This document shows, piece by piece, positions 11,601 to 23,100 of a stretch of 64,000 nt of DNA (the stretch's first letter is position 1; each line of letters begins with the position of its first letter). The stretch is taken from assembly GCA_037178975.1 (NCBI GenBank), contig JASJZH010000004.1:1736001-1800000 (forward strand), in the 5' to 3' direction. The notes beneath the pieces are model-generated. The model was not told the DNA's origin. It made no database searches and was given only the letters and a program-made list of their open reading frames with translations. The translations under genes and the position numbers were made by a program. The DNA is from Oscheius tipulae (Eukaryota; Nematoda; Chromadorea; Rhabditida; Rhabditidae).

Positions 11601-14541
11601 TTCCCTCAAGAATATTCCAATCACACCCATTACAACGATCGAGACTACCCAGTCAAGAGACGTCCAGATGACGGCGAGGGATTCTCTATGAAAAATTCAT
11701 CTGGGAAAGAAGTCTGGGCTGACAACAGATACGTCGTCACGACAAATTTTGACCTCTTATCCGAATTCGAATGTCATATTTGTATCGAAGTCATTTCACA
11801 GATAAGGGTATTCAAGTATCTGTTTAAGTACATTTATAAGGTGTCTATATTTTCTTAATTTTGGCAACAAAACGTTTTAGGGATATGACAGAGTGATAAT
11901 CGAATCAATCAGTAATTTGGGAGGAATGAATGTAAAAGCTGACATGACTACAACCGGCCATATTTTCCACTCTGTCAGTTCCCACATGTCCCAAGGAGTC
12001 CTTAAAAGGCGAAATGCAGAGGCTGTAAAAATGTTATCTCTGAATGGCGTTTCAGCGTAAAAACTTTAGCTAGATTTGCCTAAAAATTGGGTTTAGAACA
12101 GACGAAAATCAAAATCCCGTGCTCGTGTACGATGAAAATCATCTCATCGAAGATCAAAGAGAGTTAACAGCATGTGAAGCAGCATGGGAAATAATCAGTC
12201 TTCCACGAGCTCATACTACTCACATTGTTGAAACTCTCTTTGTCCACGCTCCTCACGAAGAGCCGATACACATTATCGAGGGTGAAGAAGAGGCAATGTA
12301 CAAAATGGCCCAAGAAAACCAAGTTACTAGCCGTCTCAAAGCCTGGTTTGAGCTCAACAAAAGTGACGAGTCTGCCAAGAATCTGCATTATCAAGAGCTC
12401 CCCAAGTATTATATCTACGAAAAAGATCACTGGAGAAAACGACAGAGAAATTTGAGTCAGCATATTCTCGGCACTGTCAAATCAGTTCATCCCCGAAATA
12501 TTGAGCAATTCGCTATTCGATTACTGGCCACTACTCGAAAAGGAGTTACCTCTTTTGACGATTTGAGAACTGTGGACGGTGAAATATGTGATACTTTTGT
12601 TTCTGCCGCTAAGGTATTTTTTGGCAAACTTCCAGTTCAATTTGAATTCTAGAAACTGAAACTTATGACTGATCAACAAGAATGGCATGACGCTATAGCC
12701 GAAGCAGCTGAATTCCAAAAACCTCCGGCTATAAGACGTCTCTTCAGCTCAATCCTTCTCTATTGTGCTGTATTGGATCCAAAAGACCTTTGGGAAAAAC
12801 AGAAAGAACACTGTTATGAAGCGAGACCAGACTGGTCTGACGAACGAAAAGAAGCCCAGGCTCTCTATCATATCGGCAAAACCTTAGAGTATCACGGAAC
12901 GAGTTTGAGTCGTCTCAACTTGCCAGGTTTCTTTTTAAAAAAGGTTATTATTAAGCCCAATTTTTAGAAATTAGACGAAAACATTTGCCAGAAAATGTCG
13001 AAGAGTATAGTGATGCTTTTGAAGACCAAACTACCCCAGCAATAGCTACTCAAATAGCTCAAAACTTCATCAACGTAATCTTTCCATCTATTGTTTGCTT
13101 TTAAAAACAATTCAGCGCCTCAATGCTGACCAAAGACGTGTTTTTGAAACAATTTCGGAGTCAGTTATGAACCAAAAAAGACAGAGTTTCTTTATAAATG
13201 GAGCCGGAGGGACAGGCAAAACGTTTGTCTACAAAGCACTCTACTATTATTTCCGATCGAAAGGCCTAAAAGTAACCATTTTTGTACAAATCTATTAAAA
13301 TTTTATAGGTTTTGGCATGTGCACACACAGGTGTAGCAGCAATTTTACTCCCTTTTGGTCAAACAGCTCACCGAGCCTTCCATATTCCTCTATTGACAGA
13401 AGAAAGCATGCACTGCAAAGTGAAGCTCGAATCATCAGATGGTAAAAAGAAGTTTTTCCAAATTAGTTGACTTTTAGCACAATATCTTCATGACGTAGAT
13501 GTAGTTCTGTGGGACGAGGCCCCTATGACTGACAGACGAACTTTGCACCCAAAATACCCAAAATACTCGAAATTTCTGACAAAAATAAGTGACGGCACAG
13601 CAAATATTGATCAAAATCTCCGCGAAACGGATCAAGAAGTAGATTTACCTCAAAGTATCATCGCGAACTCGGAAGAGGAATTGATTACTGAGCTTTTCGG
13701 CAAAAAAAACGATCCAAACAAAAAGATTGCTAATCGCGAACTCGTCGAAAGTACCTCAATAATGACAGTCGATAATCGTACAGCTTTCCTTCTCAACGAC
13801 AAGGTTCAAAACTTTTAGTTTCCAAAAACACAGATCTGTTTAGATTCTTAGTATTCTTGATGGAGAAACAGTCGAATACAAAAGTATCGACGAGTACGAT
13901 CCGGACAAGGGTTTTGAAAATTTGGATCCAGACATCTACAATACAATTACCCCCTCCGGAATGCCTTTGCATAATCTTCGTCTAAAAGTTGGGGCTGTGG
14001 TCATTCTTTTAGTTAACTTGAATGTCTCCAAGGGTCTTGTAAACGGAACTAGACTAATCATAACGAAACTGGGCAAAAACGTTAGTTTTTTTTAAATATT
14101 GTAAACTAAAATCTCATTTTCAAGATTATTCTCGCTGATCCAGTAACGAACGATTCCATTTCTCACAAAAAACATGATCCCGTCATCTTACACAGAATGC
14201 GAATGTCTACTACGAGCGCTCCATCACGAGAATTAGCATTCGTACGCTGGCAGTATGTTTTTCTATTTTTTTTAAAGCTCTCAACTAAGATTATCGTTGA
14301 AAAATTAGTCTTTTACAGCTTTCCCCTCAGACTAGCCTATGCGATTACCTGTAACAAAGCCCAAGGGCAAACCCTCAAACACGCCGGACTGATTCTTAGG
14401 ACGCCATGTTTTGCCCACGGCCAATTATATGTTGCGCTCAGTAGAGTTCGAAAAGCCGAAGACATCAAGGTCTACATCGCCAACTCGGAAAAACCTAACA
14501 GAACCATTAATGTTGTTCATAGAAATGCGGTTATTGATTAA
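8614..14541 (+). CDS. Helitron Rep-helicase (RepHel), copy 1, helicase deletion
   Basis: Spliced gene of about 20 exons encoding the rolling-circle initiator fused to a PIF1-type helicase. The order is typical. First comes a basic N-terminus with a cysteine motif (KICPYC then SCCQNGK, about 9090-9165). The Helitron-like N domain follows (GSPRYLQKKYEDA, about 10935-10980). The HUH motif (GPPHAHII) is at 11317-11340 and the two-tyrosine motif (KYLFKYIYKG) near 11815-11845. Then come Walker A (GAGGTGKTF, 13200-13226), Walker B (WDEAPM, about 13510) and the C-terminal NKAQGQTL and LYVALSRVRKAED motifs (about 14355-14465). Compared with copy 2, about 260 bases are missing at about 13548, removing the GGDFRQTLP motif. 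The frame stays open, so the protein would be stable in frame but helicase-deficient. Exact exon limits were not all fixed. Confidence 0.85.
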
Positions 14542-14827
14542 GTTTATGGTTTCTATTGGCATAAATCTACAATAAAATTTGGTCTTTTGAGAATTAAAGC
14601 TGCAATTATAGACATTTCTGAGTGTTTAGACATCTTGTTTGGCAAAAGGCTGGTTGATTTGCTGAATTTTGACTTTTTTGTGTGAAAAAGAAACAGTCAA
14701 AAGCAGGCATCAGGCAGAAAAAAAAAACTAACTTGATATAATCGCTTTTCGTCCTGGCCCCGTCCTTCCCGTAGACGGCACGAATGGCCTTCCTGACATC
14801 ATCTTCTCATCCCGAAACTGTTGTTCT

Positions 14828-14891
14828 CCGCTCGGGGGGCGAGCGGGCATCCCAAGTGTTGTTCCCCGTGTGGGGGAACGGGTACTCCTAA
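14828..14891 (+). other. Helitron 3' terminal hairpins and CTAA end, copy 1
   Basis: Stem 1 is CCGCTC/GAGCGG with a 7-base loop (14828-14846). Stem 2 is GTTCCCC/GGGGAAC with a 5-base loop (14861-14879). After 8 bases comes CTAA (14888-14891). This arrangement matches the termination signal of rolling-circle transposons. Confidence 0.7.
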
Positions 14892-14899
14892 AAATTAGA

Positions 14900-16986
14900 C
14901 ATTTATCTTGAGAAAAAAGAACTACTTACTCTCTTCTTTGTTCTCCGACGTTATTTCGCAACAAAACATAACAAATATAAAAAAAAGGTATTGAGAAAAG
15001 GAAAGAACCATTGGAAAACTATAGAGATAACCTTCACTACAACAAAACTAGCAAAAAAAAAAAAAAAAAAAGACGAGCCAATTAGCTAGCAAAAAAAAAA
15101 GTACGCAAATGTGCGTCAATGACATTTTCAATGCGACGAGCAATTATTTTTACGTACTCTTCGCTAACTTCCACTAAAGCAAGCAGCGAGCACGAGGGTG
15201 TATGGCTCTAACGACTAAGATCATCAGAAACTTCATAATATCAGAAACAACCGCCTATCCCTCACTGCCGAGCTACAGCCATTTGAAAATAAAAATTATG
15301 ATTATTTCGTTTGAATTTCCCGCCAAAATTAAGAAAGTGCATTAATGACATTTTCGATGCGACGAGCAGGTATTTTTACGTTCTTTTCGCTAATTTCGAC
15401 TGAAACAAGCGGCGAGGGCAGCCCGAGGGTGCATGGTTCTGACGCCTAAGATCATCAGAAACCTCATAATATCAGAAACAACCGCCTAACCCTAGATCTA
15501 AAATAAAATTATAAAGGGCGTAGTGTCACGAAACGTTTTTTTCGAACCAGACCTTATAGATGGTATATGTAGATAGTACTCAACGAGTGTTATCGATACA
15601 TACCAAAATTACCCGAAAATATTCACTAGCTGAGGTGCGACGGGCGAAACTTGCCAAAAAATCGGGGGGAAAAATGATCGAATTTTGTGCTCTAAGTGGT
15701 ATAATTTTGTAGAGCTTAACGAGTAGAATAACGAGTTCAACAAAGATCCGAAAATTAATTATTCGTTGCCGAGCTACAGCGATTTGTAAATCAAAATTTT
15801 GACTTTTTCGTTTGAATTCCCCGCCAAAATTCGAAAAATACGCAAAAGCGCGTCAATGACATTTTCGTTGCGACGAGCAGGTACTTTTTACATATTTTTT
15901 TCGCTACTTTTGATATAAACAGACAGCGAGCCAGCCTGAGAGTGAATGATCAGAAACTAATTTTTCGAACAAACGCCATTTCTTAGCCACTTATCCGCCT
16001 ATGCCTATCGCTAATTTTGACTCAAACAGACAGCGAGGGCGGCTGCCGCTTATCAATATCCACCTGTTACGTTCTAAGTGGTATAGTGTTGTAGAGCTCG
16101 ACGAGTACAACAAGGAGTTGAACAAGAACCGTTAAAAAAACCATCGTCGAATTACAGCGCTTTAAAAATTGAAGTTTTAATTTTTAACGTTTATATTCCT
16201 CGCCAAAATTTGAATTACGAAAAAGTGATTCAATGAAATTTTCGCTGTGATCAGCCATTATTTCTACGTACCTTTCGCTACTTTTGATACAAACAGACAG
16301 CGAGGGCGGCTGCTGAAGGCAGCCAGCCCGAGGGTGTATGGTTTTGCCGCCTTGGGACATCTAAAATTTCCAGCTTCAGTACAGCAGCCTATCCCTATGT
16401 ACCTATCTCTACATCCGCCTATGCCTATTCCTAATTTTGACTCAAACAGACAGCGAGAGCGGCTGCTGGAGGCATTCAGCCCGAGGATGTATGGCTGTAC
16501 CGCCTAAGATCATCAGAAACTATAATTTTTTGAACAAACGGTTATCTCTATCCAGTTATCCCTAAATCCCCCTATCCCTATCGCCAAATTTGACTCAAAC
16601 AAGCAGCGAGGGGGGCAGACAACCCGTGAGTATGGCTCTGCCGCCTTGGAACGTCGAAAACTCCTCAATAGCAAAATCAACCGCTTATCCCTCTCCACCT
16701 ATCGGGTTCTAAGTGGTATGACAAAAAGATCCGATAAAAAGTAATTCAACGGTGTGTCACAGCGATTTGAAAATGAAAATTATGATTTTTTCGTTTGAAT
16801 TTTCCGCCAAAATTAGAAAAGTGCGTTAATGACATTTTCGATGGGACGAGCAGGTATTTTTACGTACTTTTCGCTAATTTCGACTGAAACAAGCGGTGAG
16901 GGCAGCCCGAGGGTGTATGGTTCTGACGCCTTAGAACATCCAAAAGTCTCCAATAACAGCACATCCGCCTAACCCTAGTCTAAAAT
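14900..16986. repeat. Satellite-like array 1
   Basis: Imperfect units recur every few hundred bases. They contain CGCTAATTTTGACTCAAACA, then GACAGCGAGGGCGGCTGCTG, the self-complementary core GGCTGCTGAAGGCAGCC, then CCCGAGGGTGTATGGTTCTG and CCGCCTATCCCTA blocks. They are interleaved with CCCGCCAAAATT and GATGCGACGAGCAGG blocks. Short frames inside are repeat noise; no gene is seen. Confidence 0.75.
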
Positions 16987-17770
16987 AAAATTATAAAGGG
17001 CGTAGTGTCACGAAACGTTTTTTTCGAACCAGACCTTATAGATGGTATATGTAGATAGTACTCAACGAGTGTTACCGATACATACTAATAATACCCGAAA
17101 ATACTCACTAGCCGAGGCACGACGGGTAAAACTTCCCAAAAAATCGGGGGGAAAAATGATCGAATTTCGGGTTCTGAGTGGTATAATCTTGTAGAGCTCA
17201 ATGAGTACATTAACAAGTTCACTAAAAATCCGAAAAAAAATAATTCACTGCTGAGGTATAGCGCTGTGAAAATGAAAATTTTGTTCCAAACTTTTAAATT
17301 TCCCGCCAAAATATGAAAAAAGTACGCAAATGAAATTTTCGATGCGACGAGCAATTCTTCAGCAACTAACTATGTGTTTTTTTCTGTTTGTCTCTGGGTT
17401 TTTTGTACTCGTTCAGAGCTGAAATCGAAATCGCAAGAAAAATGAAAAGCGCCCAACAGTCAACAAAGGTCAGTGAAAACCATTTCATTCTTGTTTATTT
17501 GGAAAAACTAAAGACTAAATGGCTTAAAAAGAAATTGTCTCCGTAAGGTATGCACCCATACCTTTTCGACTTCTCAGACGAGGTATATACGGTCAAGTCG
17601 CAGAAGTTTGTCTTCAGGGAATTCCTCGCTCGCAGTTGGAACCCTGCCAATGGTCTCTATCGCCCTCTGAGGATCTTCTGCAGCAAATCTGGCTGTCGAA
17701 CCCGGATAAGGTAAAAATAAAAAAAATCATTCGCTTCACACCGTTTGATCTAAGGCCGTTGTCAGCCTTC

Positions 17771-18378
17771 TCATATTCGAACCCTATGAGGCCCAAGTCT
17801 TTGGTATATGGAGTAGTCAATGGACACTCTTGTGTGCACCTTAGATAATTGTATATATTGTTGTACATAAATGTATATAGTTCCTATTTCAGAAAACACT
17901 GACCTCTTCTTCTTGCACATCGTCAAGTTTCGTCTTTTTTTCAGAACGCAGAAAGAGAAGGGAGCAAGTCTGTAAAACGTTCATAAAAAAAAATAGATAT
18001 ATGAAAGAAAAAAACTGTACAGACAAAAAACTCTCCTCATACCAAGCCTCTTTCGCGAGCCTTGTTTTCCTCCTTCTTGTTCTTCGCGTCTTCGATGAAG
18101 TCGTGTCCTTTGCTGGTAAATTCAAAGACAGCAATATAACTTCCTAAATAAAGAGAAAAAATTGTATCTTACCGTCGACCGGAGCCGACGAAATCAGAAT
18201 AGTCAGATATGGTTGTACCGGAAAAGGTTCCGAGGTAAAGCGGCTTGCTTACGAGTTCGATGTGAACCTGCTCGAGACTGCTAATTTTGGCTGCGGCGAA
18301 CTTAGAACGGAACGTCCTTATTTCCTACGTCAAAATGTCTAATTCTACGATGTAGCTTCCTTTGCGCCTCGGACCCAT
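17771..18378 (-). CDS. Unrecognised divergent gene of the Helitron, copy 2
   Basis: Same exon pattern as 6227-6833 in copy 1, starting at the ATG at 18378-18376 and reading away from the RPA-like gene. Exon bodies, splice donors and acceptors are conserved with a few substitutions, for example GCAAAGGACACG after a TTTACCAG acceptor. Differences concentrate in introns by eye. The stop at 17771-17773 applies to one choice of last-exon frame. No domain recogn​ised. Confidence 0.4.
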
Positions 18379-18676
18379 CCGATGTCACACCCGTACGGTC
18401 TCGTTTTCCTGTTTGGACGACCTCCCAGCTTGAGAGCTTTGCAGGCTTCTAATTTTTTTTTTGAGCTGGAATGTTTTTCTGCTCAAATGGAATTTGCAAA
18501 TAGAGTGGGCCCTTTTCTTTTTCGTTCTAAAATGCTCTTGTCTGACTCGCTTTTCAAATTTCGATCCTTTTATCTCAAAAACCCTTCTAAAATGCTCTCC
18601 AAGCCTCTAAGTTTCGATATTCTTCTATTGAAAACCTTCGACTCTATTTTCAGCGTAAAAGCGTAAACGGCTAAAA

Positions 18677-19982
18677 ATGTTCCAAGGTGAACAGCTTTCG
18701 ATGAAAATTTCTGGAGTTACAATCTCGAAATTCGACAATTTGATAATCGACACAAAAAAGTAAATTTACTGTTTGCTTCTTATCATTTTTTAGCACTGGA
18801 AATTTTGCAGTAGCTGATGTTGAGTTCATTTCCTACGAAACCCGAAACAATTTGCAACAAAACGTTCTCAATTTGATCTTGGCAGATGCCAATGACAAGT
18901 TGACCCAGTTTGCTTGCTATGGAAAAGCTGCCGAAGCCTGGAAACACATTAAAATCGGCGAAGTATGTATAGTGAACCTTTTTAAAAACTTTGAAGTATT
19001 CAGGTAATTCAAATTTACGATTTTGACTGGAAACAGAGCCCTCCATCCAAATGTCATTATCATCCGCTCCTGGATACCAAATATGAGGGGTTGATCGATG
19101 AGCAAACGGGTTATGAGGCTTTGAGAAGTGATAGTGGTCAGAAATGGATTCCTGACTATCAGAAAATCTTCACACTGGATGAAGTTAAGCTTCATCCCTC
19201 CCAGTAAGATTTTTTTTTTTTTAATTTTTGTATCTAAAATTATTCAGCTTTGTGGCTAAACTGAACGGTGTTGATCCAGTAAAGAGCTATGAAAACGATC
19301 GTGGAAAGGGAGAATTCGAAGTCTACCACTTTCTGACATTTGATGACCAAAATGTTCGTATTACGTTCTTCAACGAGACGATTGTCAGTCACGGACTGGA
19401 GAACAATGAGGTTAAGCTTTCGCAAATTTATAAACATTGAAACTCAGGTATATGAAGTCATGGGGGCTTCTTACAAGGAACAGCCTCTCAGCAAGTTCAG
19501 TGATCTGAATCTGATCGGCCACAACTTGATGAAGTTCACTAGACTTACTGGCATCGCTCAGCCTGTTGCAAAGCCAATCAGCTTTGGAGAAATTTTTGTA
19601 GGCGATTTCGAATATAGCGGTATTTATGGTTAGTAATTTCAAAAGCTTTGTCATGTTTTCGCTTTAGAAACTGTTGTTCGAGCCAGAACGGGTACTACTC
19701 CCATCAAATTCCATACTGGCTTCTACCAGTTCCAAGCTATTGATGGCTCTCGTAGCAGCGACGGTCCTCTCTGTGCTATAGCTCAATCACAAGAAGCGAA
19801 AATCATGCGCGGTCAGTTGCTGAAAATTCAATATCTCATAAAAAAAGAAGGTAGTTTGAGAGTCGACGTTGTTGAAAAAGTATTCAGGTGAGCATCAAAT
19901 CCTGAAGGTCTGCCATCTTGAGAATTATGAATTGATTGAAGAGGTTGCCCCCCTCACATACGAGGATCCCACGTTCATTTAG
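18677..19982 (+). CDS. Helitron RPA-like single-stranded-DNA-binding protein, copy 2
   Basis: Near-identical to the 7138-8454 gene, with the same seven-exon structure. A 9-base in-frame deletion near the start removes three codons after the third residue, so the predicted length is 344 aa. Other changes are scattered substitutions such as R/L and I/V near residue 240. The frame is intact throughout. It precedes the Rep-helicase gene by about 160 bases. Confidence 0.75.
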
Positions 19983-20143
19983 AGTAAAACGATATTGATC
20001 TTTCGTGTTGTACATATTTGGGGTCTGTTTTTCCGATAAAAACTATTCATCCTTATTGTAACAAAAGATGAAAAACGTTGTATCTCGAACTATACTTTTT
20101 TTATTAACAGACATATTTTTCTAATTTTAGTTTAGGTCAAACA

Positions 20144-23100
20144 ATGCCAAAGCCAAAAAAGAATAGTGATACTGATGAAGAATGGCTTCCGCCTTCTTCA
20201 AAACATCACAAAAAATGCCAAACTCGTGCTAAGATTTCAAAGTCTAGCAAAAACCCGGCTCCTAAAAAAAGTCCAGTCCGCAAGAGTTCGAAACCTCGCC
20301 TTTCTACATCCAAAAATGGTTCGCTTCAATATATTTTGCTATTTTGAATTTTTTTTTTAGATGTTGAACCTAATTCAGAAAACTCCGAATCTTCGCAAAC
20401 AGACGAAAAAAATGACCCAGACTATATTCAAATTAAGAGCCCGTCTTATTTTAAAGTTTATCGTGGCGAAAAAATCGACTCCGAAATGCCAAAAAGGATA
20501 CAAAAATATAGGGAGCAAAACCTATTCGGAAAAAAAGTACTTCCAATAACTACAAAAGGTGATTTTTCAACCAATTAAAAACATTTCTGTCTTAGATTCA
20601 TCAGATTCAAATTTCATTGGTACGATGACTAAAATTTGCCCATATTGTTTCGCCGAGCATTTTGAGTCTTCACCGATCAGCTGCTGTCAAAATGGAAAGG
20701 TTTTTGTCAAACCGTGGCCCAAAATGCCTCAATACCTGAAACAGCTGATGATCAGCAATTCCGAATTCAAACGTAATATCTTACGTTACAACTGCTGCTT
20801 TAGCTTTGCATCCATCCAATATAACACGGTTCCTTCGGCAAAATTTGGACAGCAAGTAAAAAACATCGGGTTTTTGCAATACAACTGGCTTTTAGGTAGC
20901 AAAAAGCCGAGGTCACATTTACCATTTTGCATCAGCAGCCTTGCCCTTGGACGAAAAAAAGCCGAGATTCGGAAATTATTACATTTTTGACGCACAAAAA
21001 GCTGCAGAAAAACGAGCAGATCAAGATATTTTTTCCGACCTCGATCAAAACGTAATTTTGTTATAGGTCAACACTGTTTGAAACTTTAGATTGTTTACGT
21101 ACTTTCAACTTTGATTGAGGAGAATAATCCACATGCTGCTTTTTATCGGAAAATGGGAAAACTTCTAGAGGAAAAGAGCAAAAAGGGCGAGCCAATTGAT
21201 GAGCTCCGTTTTCGAATCATTGACGCTCGAACTGTGAAAAAAGAAGAAATTCAAGTAAAATTTTGCTTTCACAGTCACTCTCAAATGTTTAGCAGCATCC
21301 AAGCACCTATGTTGCTCCTCAAAGTAATGAGTTTGTCGCTGTGTTTTTTGATGCCAATCGCGAACAAGATATCAAACTGCCCGGTCTCAATATCTACACT
21401 CATCGCTCAGATGTCCCAATGCCTTTGTTTTCGTGGGACTCTCGAATCGATAGTCTCTGCTACGCCATTTTATTTCCGAGAGGCGAACCAGGATACACTA
21501 GGCAGGCTTTCCCCTACTATCATAATCGTGAAACACCTTATCTGGCACGCCTGAAAGAGATTCAAAAACAGTGTCCTGAAAAGGCCAAACTTTGGGACAT
21601 AAACTACACTAAAGATGACGTTCTCTTTCAACAACAGTAAGAAATTTTGTTGCTTTGATTTATGGTTTTTAGGATATTTGAGACTTTGAAAGAAAAACAA
21701 AGCAAATCATGTAATGACTATGATCAACAACTCAGTGGATATAATTCTGACATTCCTTATTTGCAGAATAACGGAATAGAGTCAGACATTGTACTTGAAG
21801 AAAGAAAAGGCAATATTTATCCAGTTAGAACTAGGAAAGGAAAAGAGGGGAAAATAATCTGGATGCCAGATGTGGAGGTTAGAACTTTTATGTAGCTAGC
21901 TGTAATTTGAGTCATTTTAGTGTGTGGAAAATAACGAAGAGTTCCCAGGTAGTCGACTCATAGAACTGAATACGGAATCAAAAGAAGATGAGTACCCAAT
22001 TGGCGAACAATCAAACGAAAATCTTGTGACATCCGAAGACGAGAAAATCCTTGATTACGAAAGTTCTTGCCCAACTTCAACCCAACTTTTAGTTGAAACC
22101 GATCCAGACCCGTATACGGAAGCCGTCAAAATGCAAAAAGAAGAAACGGTTTGAACTGCTTCTGAAACAAATGAGCTTTCCAATTTCAGAAACATAAAGA
22201 TCACGTTTCTTTGCGAGAATATGCTCTGTATCAGTTGCAACAGCGTTACAAGCAAGATAATCGAATTCACAATGCAGGAAAATTGGGTCAACTGTATACG
22301 ATTGATCTCTACACCCGAATTATGGATCAGAGAGCCAGTGCTAGACGTCAACATAACGTACAGTACACTACGTCTACCCGAAAAGAACTACTCATGGCTA
22401 TTCAAAATCGGGCTAACAAGTACGGACGCAAAATTGGATGCATAGCCACAGTACCAGTTACTGTTCCAGGATCTCCACGATACTTACAGAAAAAGTATGA
22501 GGACGCTATTGCAATGTCTAACCAGCTCGGTCATGCAGACCTTTTCGTCACTTATACATGTAATGTCAAATGGCGAGAAATCAAAGTAATTTTTTCCCAT
22601 TTTTTAAAATTTTGTTTTGAGGAAAATTTGAAAAAAGGGCAAAGTTGGGCTGATAGACCGGAGCTAATTGCCGAAGTTTTCGAACTAAAACTCAAAGCTT
22701 TTCTCGAAAGGTTATGCGGGCAGCAAGCAACTCAAAGAAAACGTGGAAAACCTGGTAGAATTGACTTCTTTTCTTCTCTTACAAACAATGATTTGAGGCA
22801 TTTTTGGAATGGTAAAATGGTTCGCCTACTCTATCGAGTTCCAAGCACGCGGTCCTCCTCACGCGCACATAATAGTCTCACTCGTGGAGCACGTTACAAC
22901 AGCCGAACAAGTTGACCGCATCTGCCAAGCCTATTTCCCAAAAATGGATCCTCATAGCAGAGCGGAAAAACAAGAAAAAGTTAAAAGATTGCGCGACTTA
23001 GTCGAGCAATTCATGACGCATAGACCCTGTGAAGGAGACGAAAATGTAAGATGCTTTTGGTTTAAATCACTTTTGTTTCACAGGCATATTGTCGACAAAA

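Larger units (their letters stand above)
5445..14891 (+). mobile_element. Autonomous Helitron, copy 1
   Basis: Rolling-circle DNA transposon unit carrying Rep-helicase, RPA-like and a divergent gene. The right end shows two GC-rich hairpins (14828-14846 and 14861-14879), then CTAA at 14888-14891, as expected for a Helitron 3' terminus. The next base is A rather than the expected T. The left end is uncertain: 5445 is only where homology to copy 2 begins, and no clean 5'-TC was fixed. Copy 2 (16987-26684) is about 95-99% identical by eye, and sequence beyond the right end is also shared. The pair therefore probably arose by tandem duplication of a larger unit rather than by two insertions. Confidence 0.75.
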
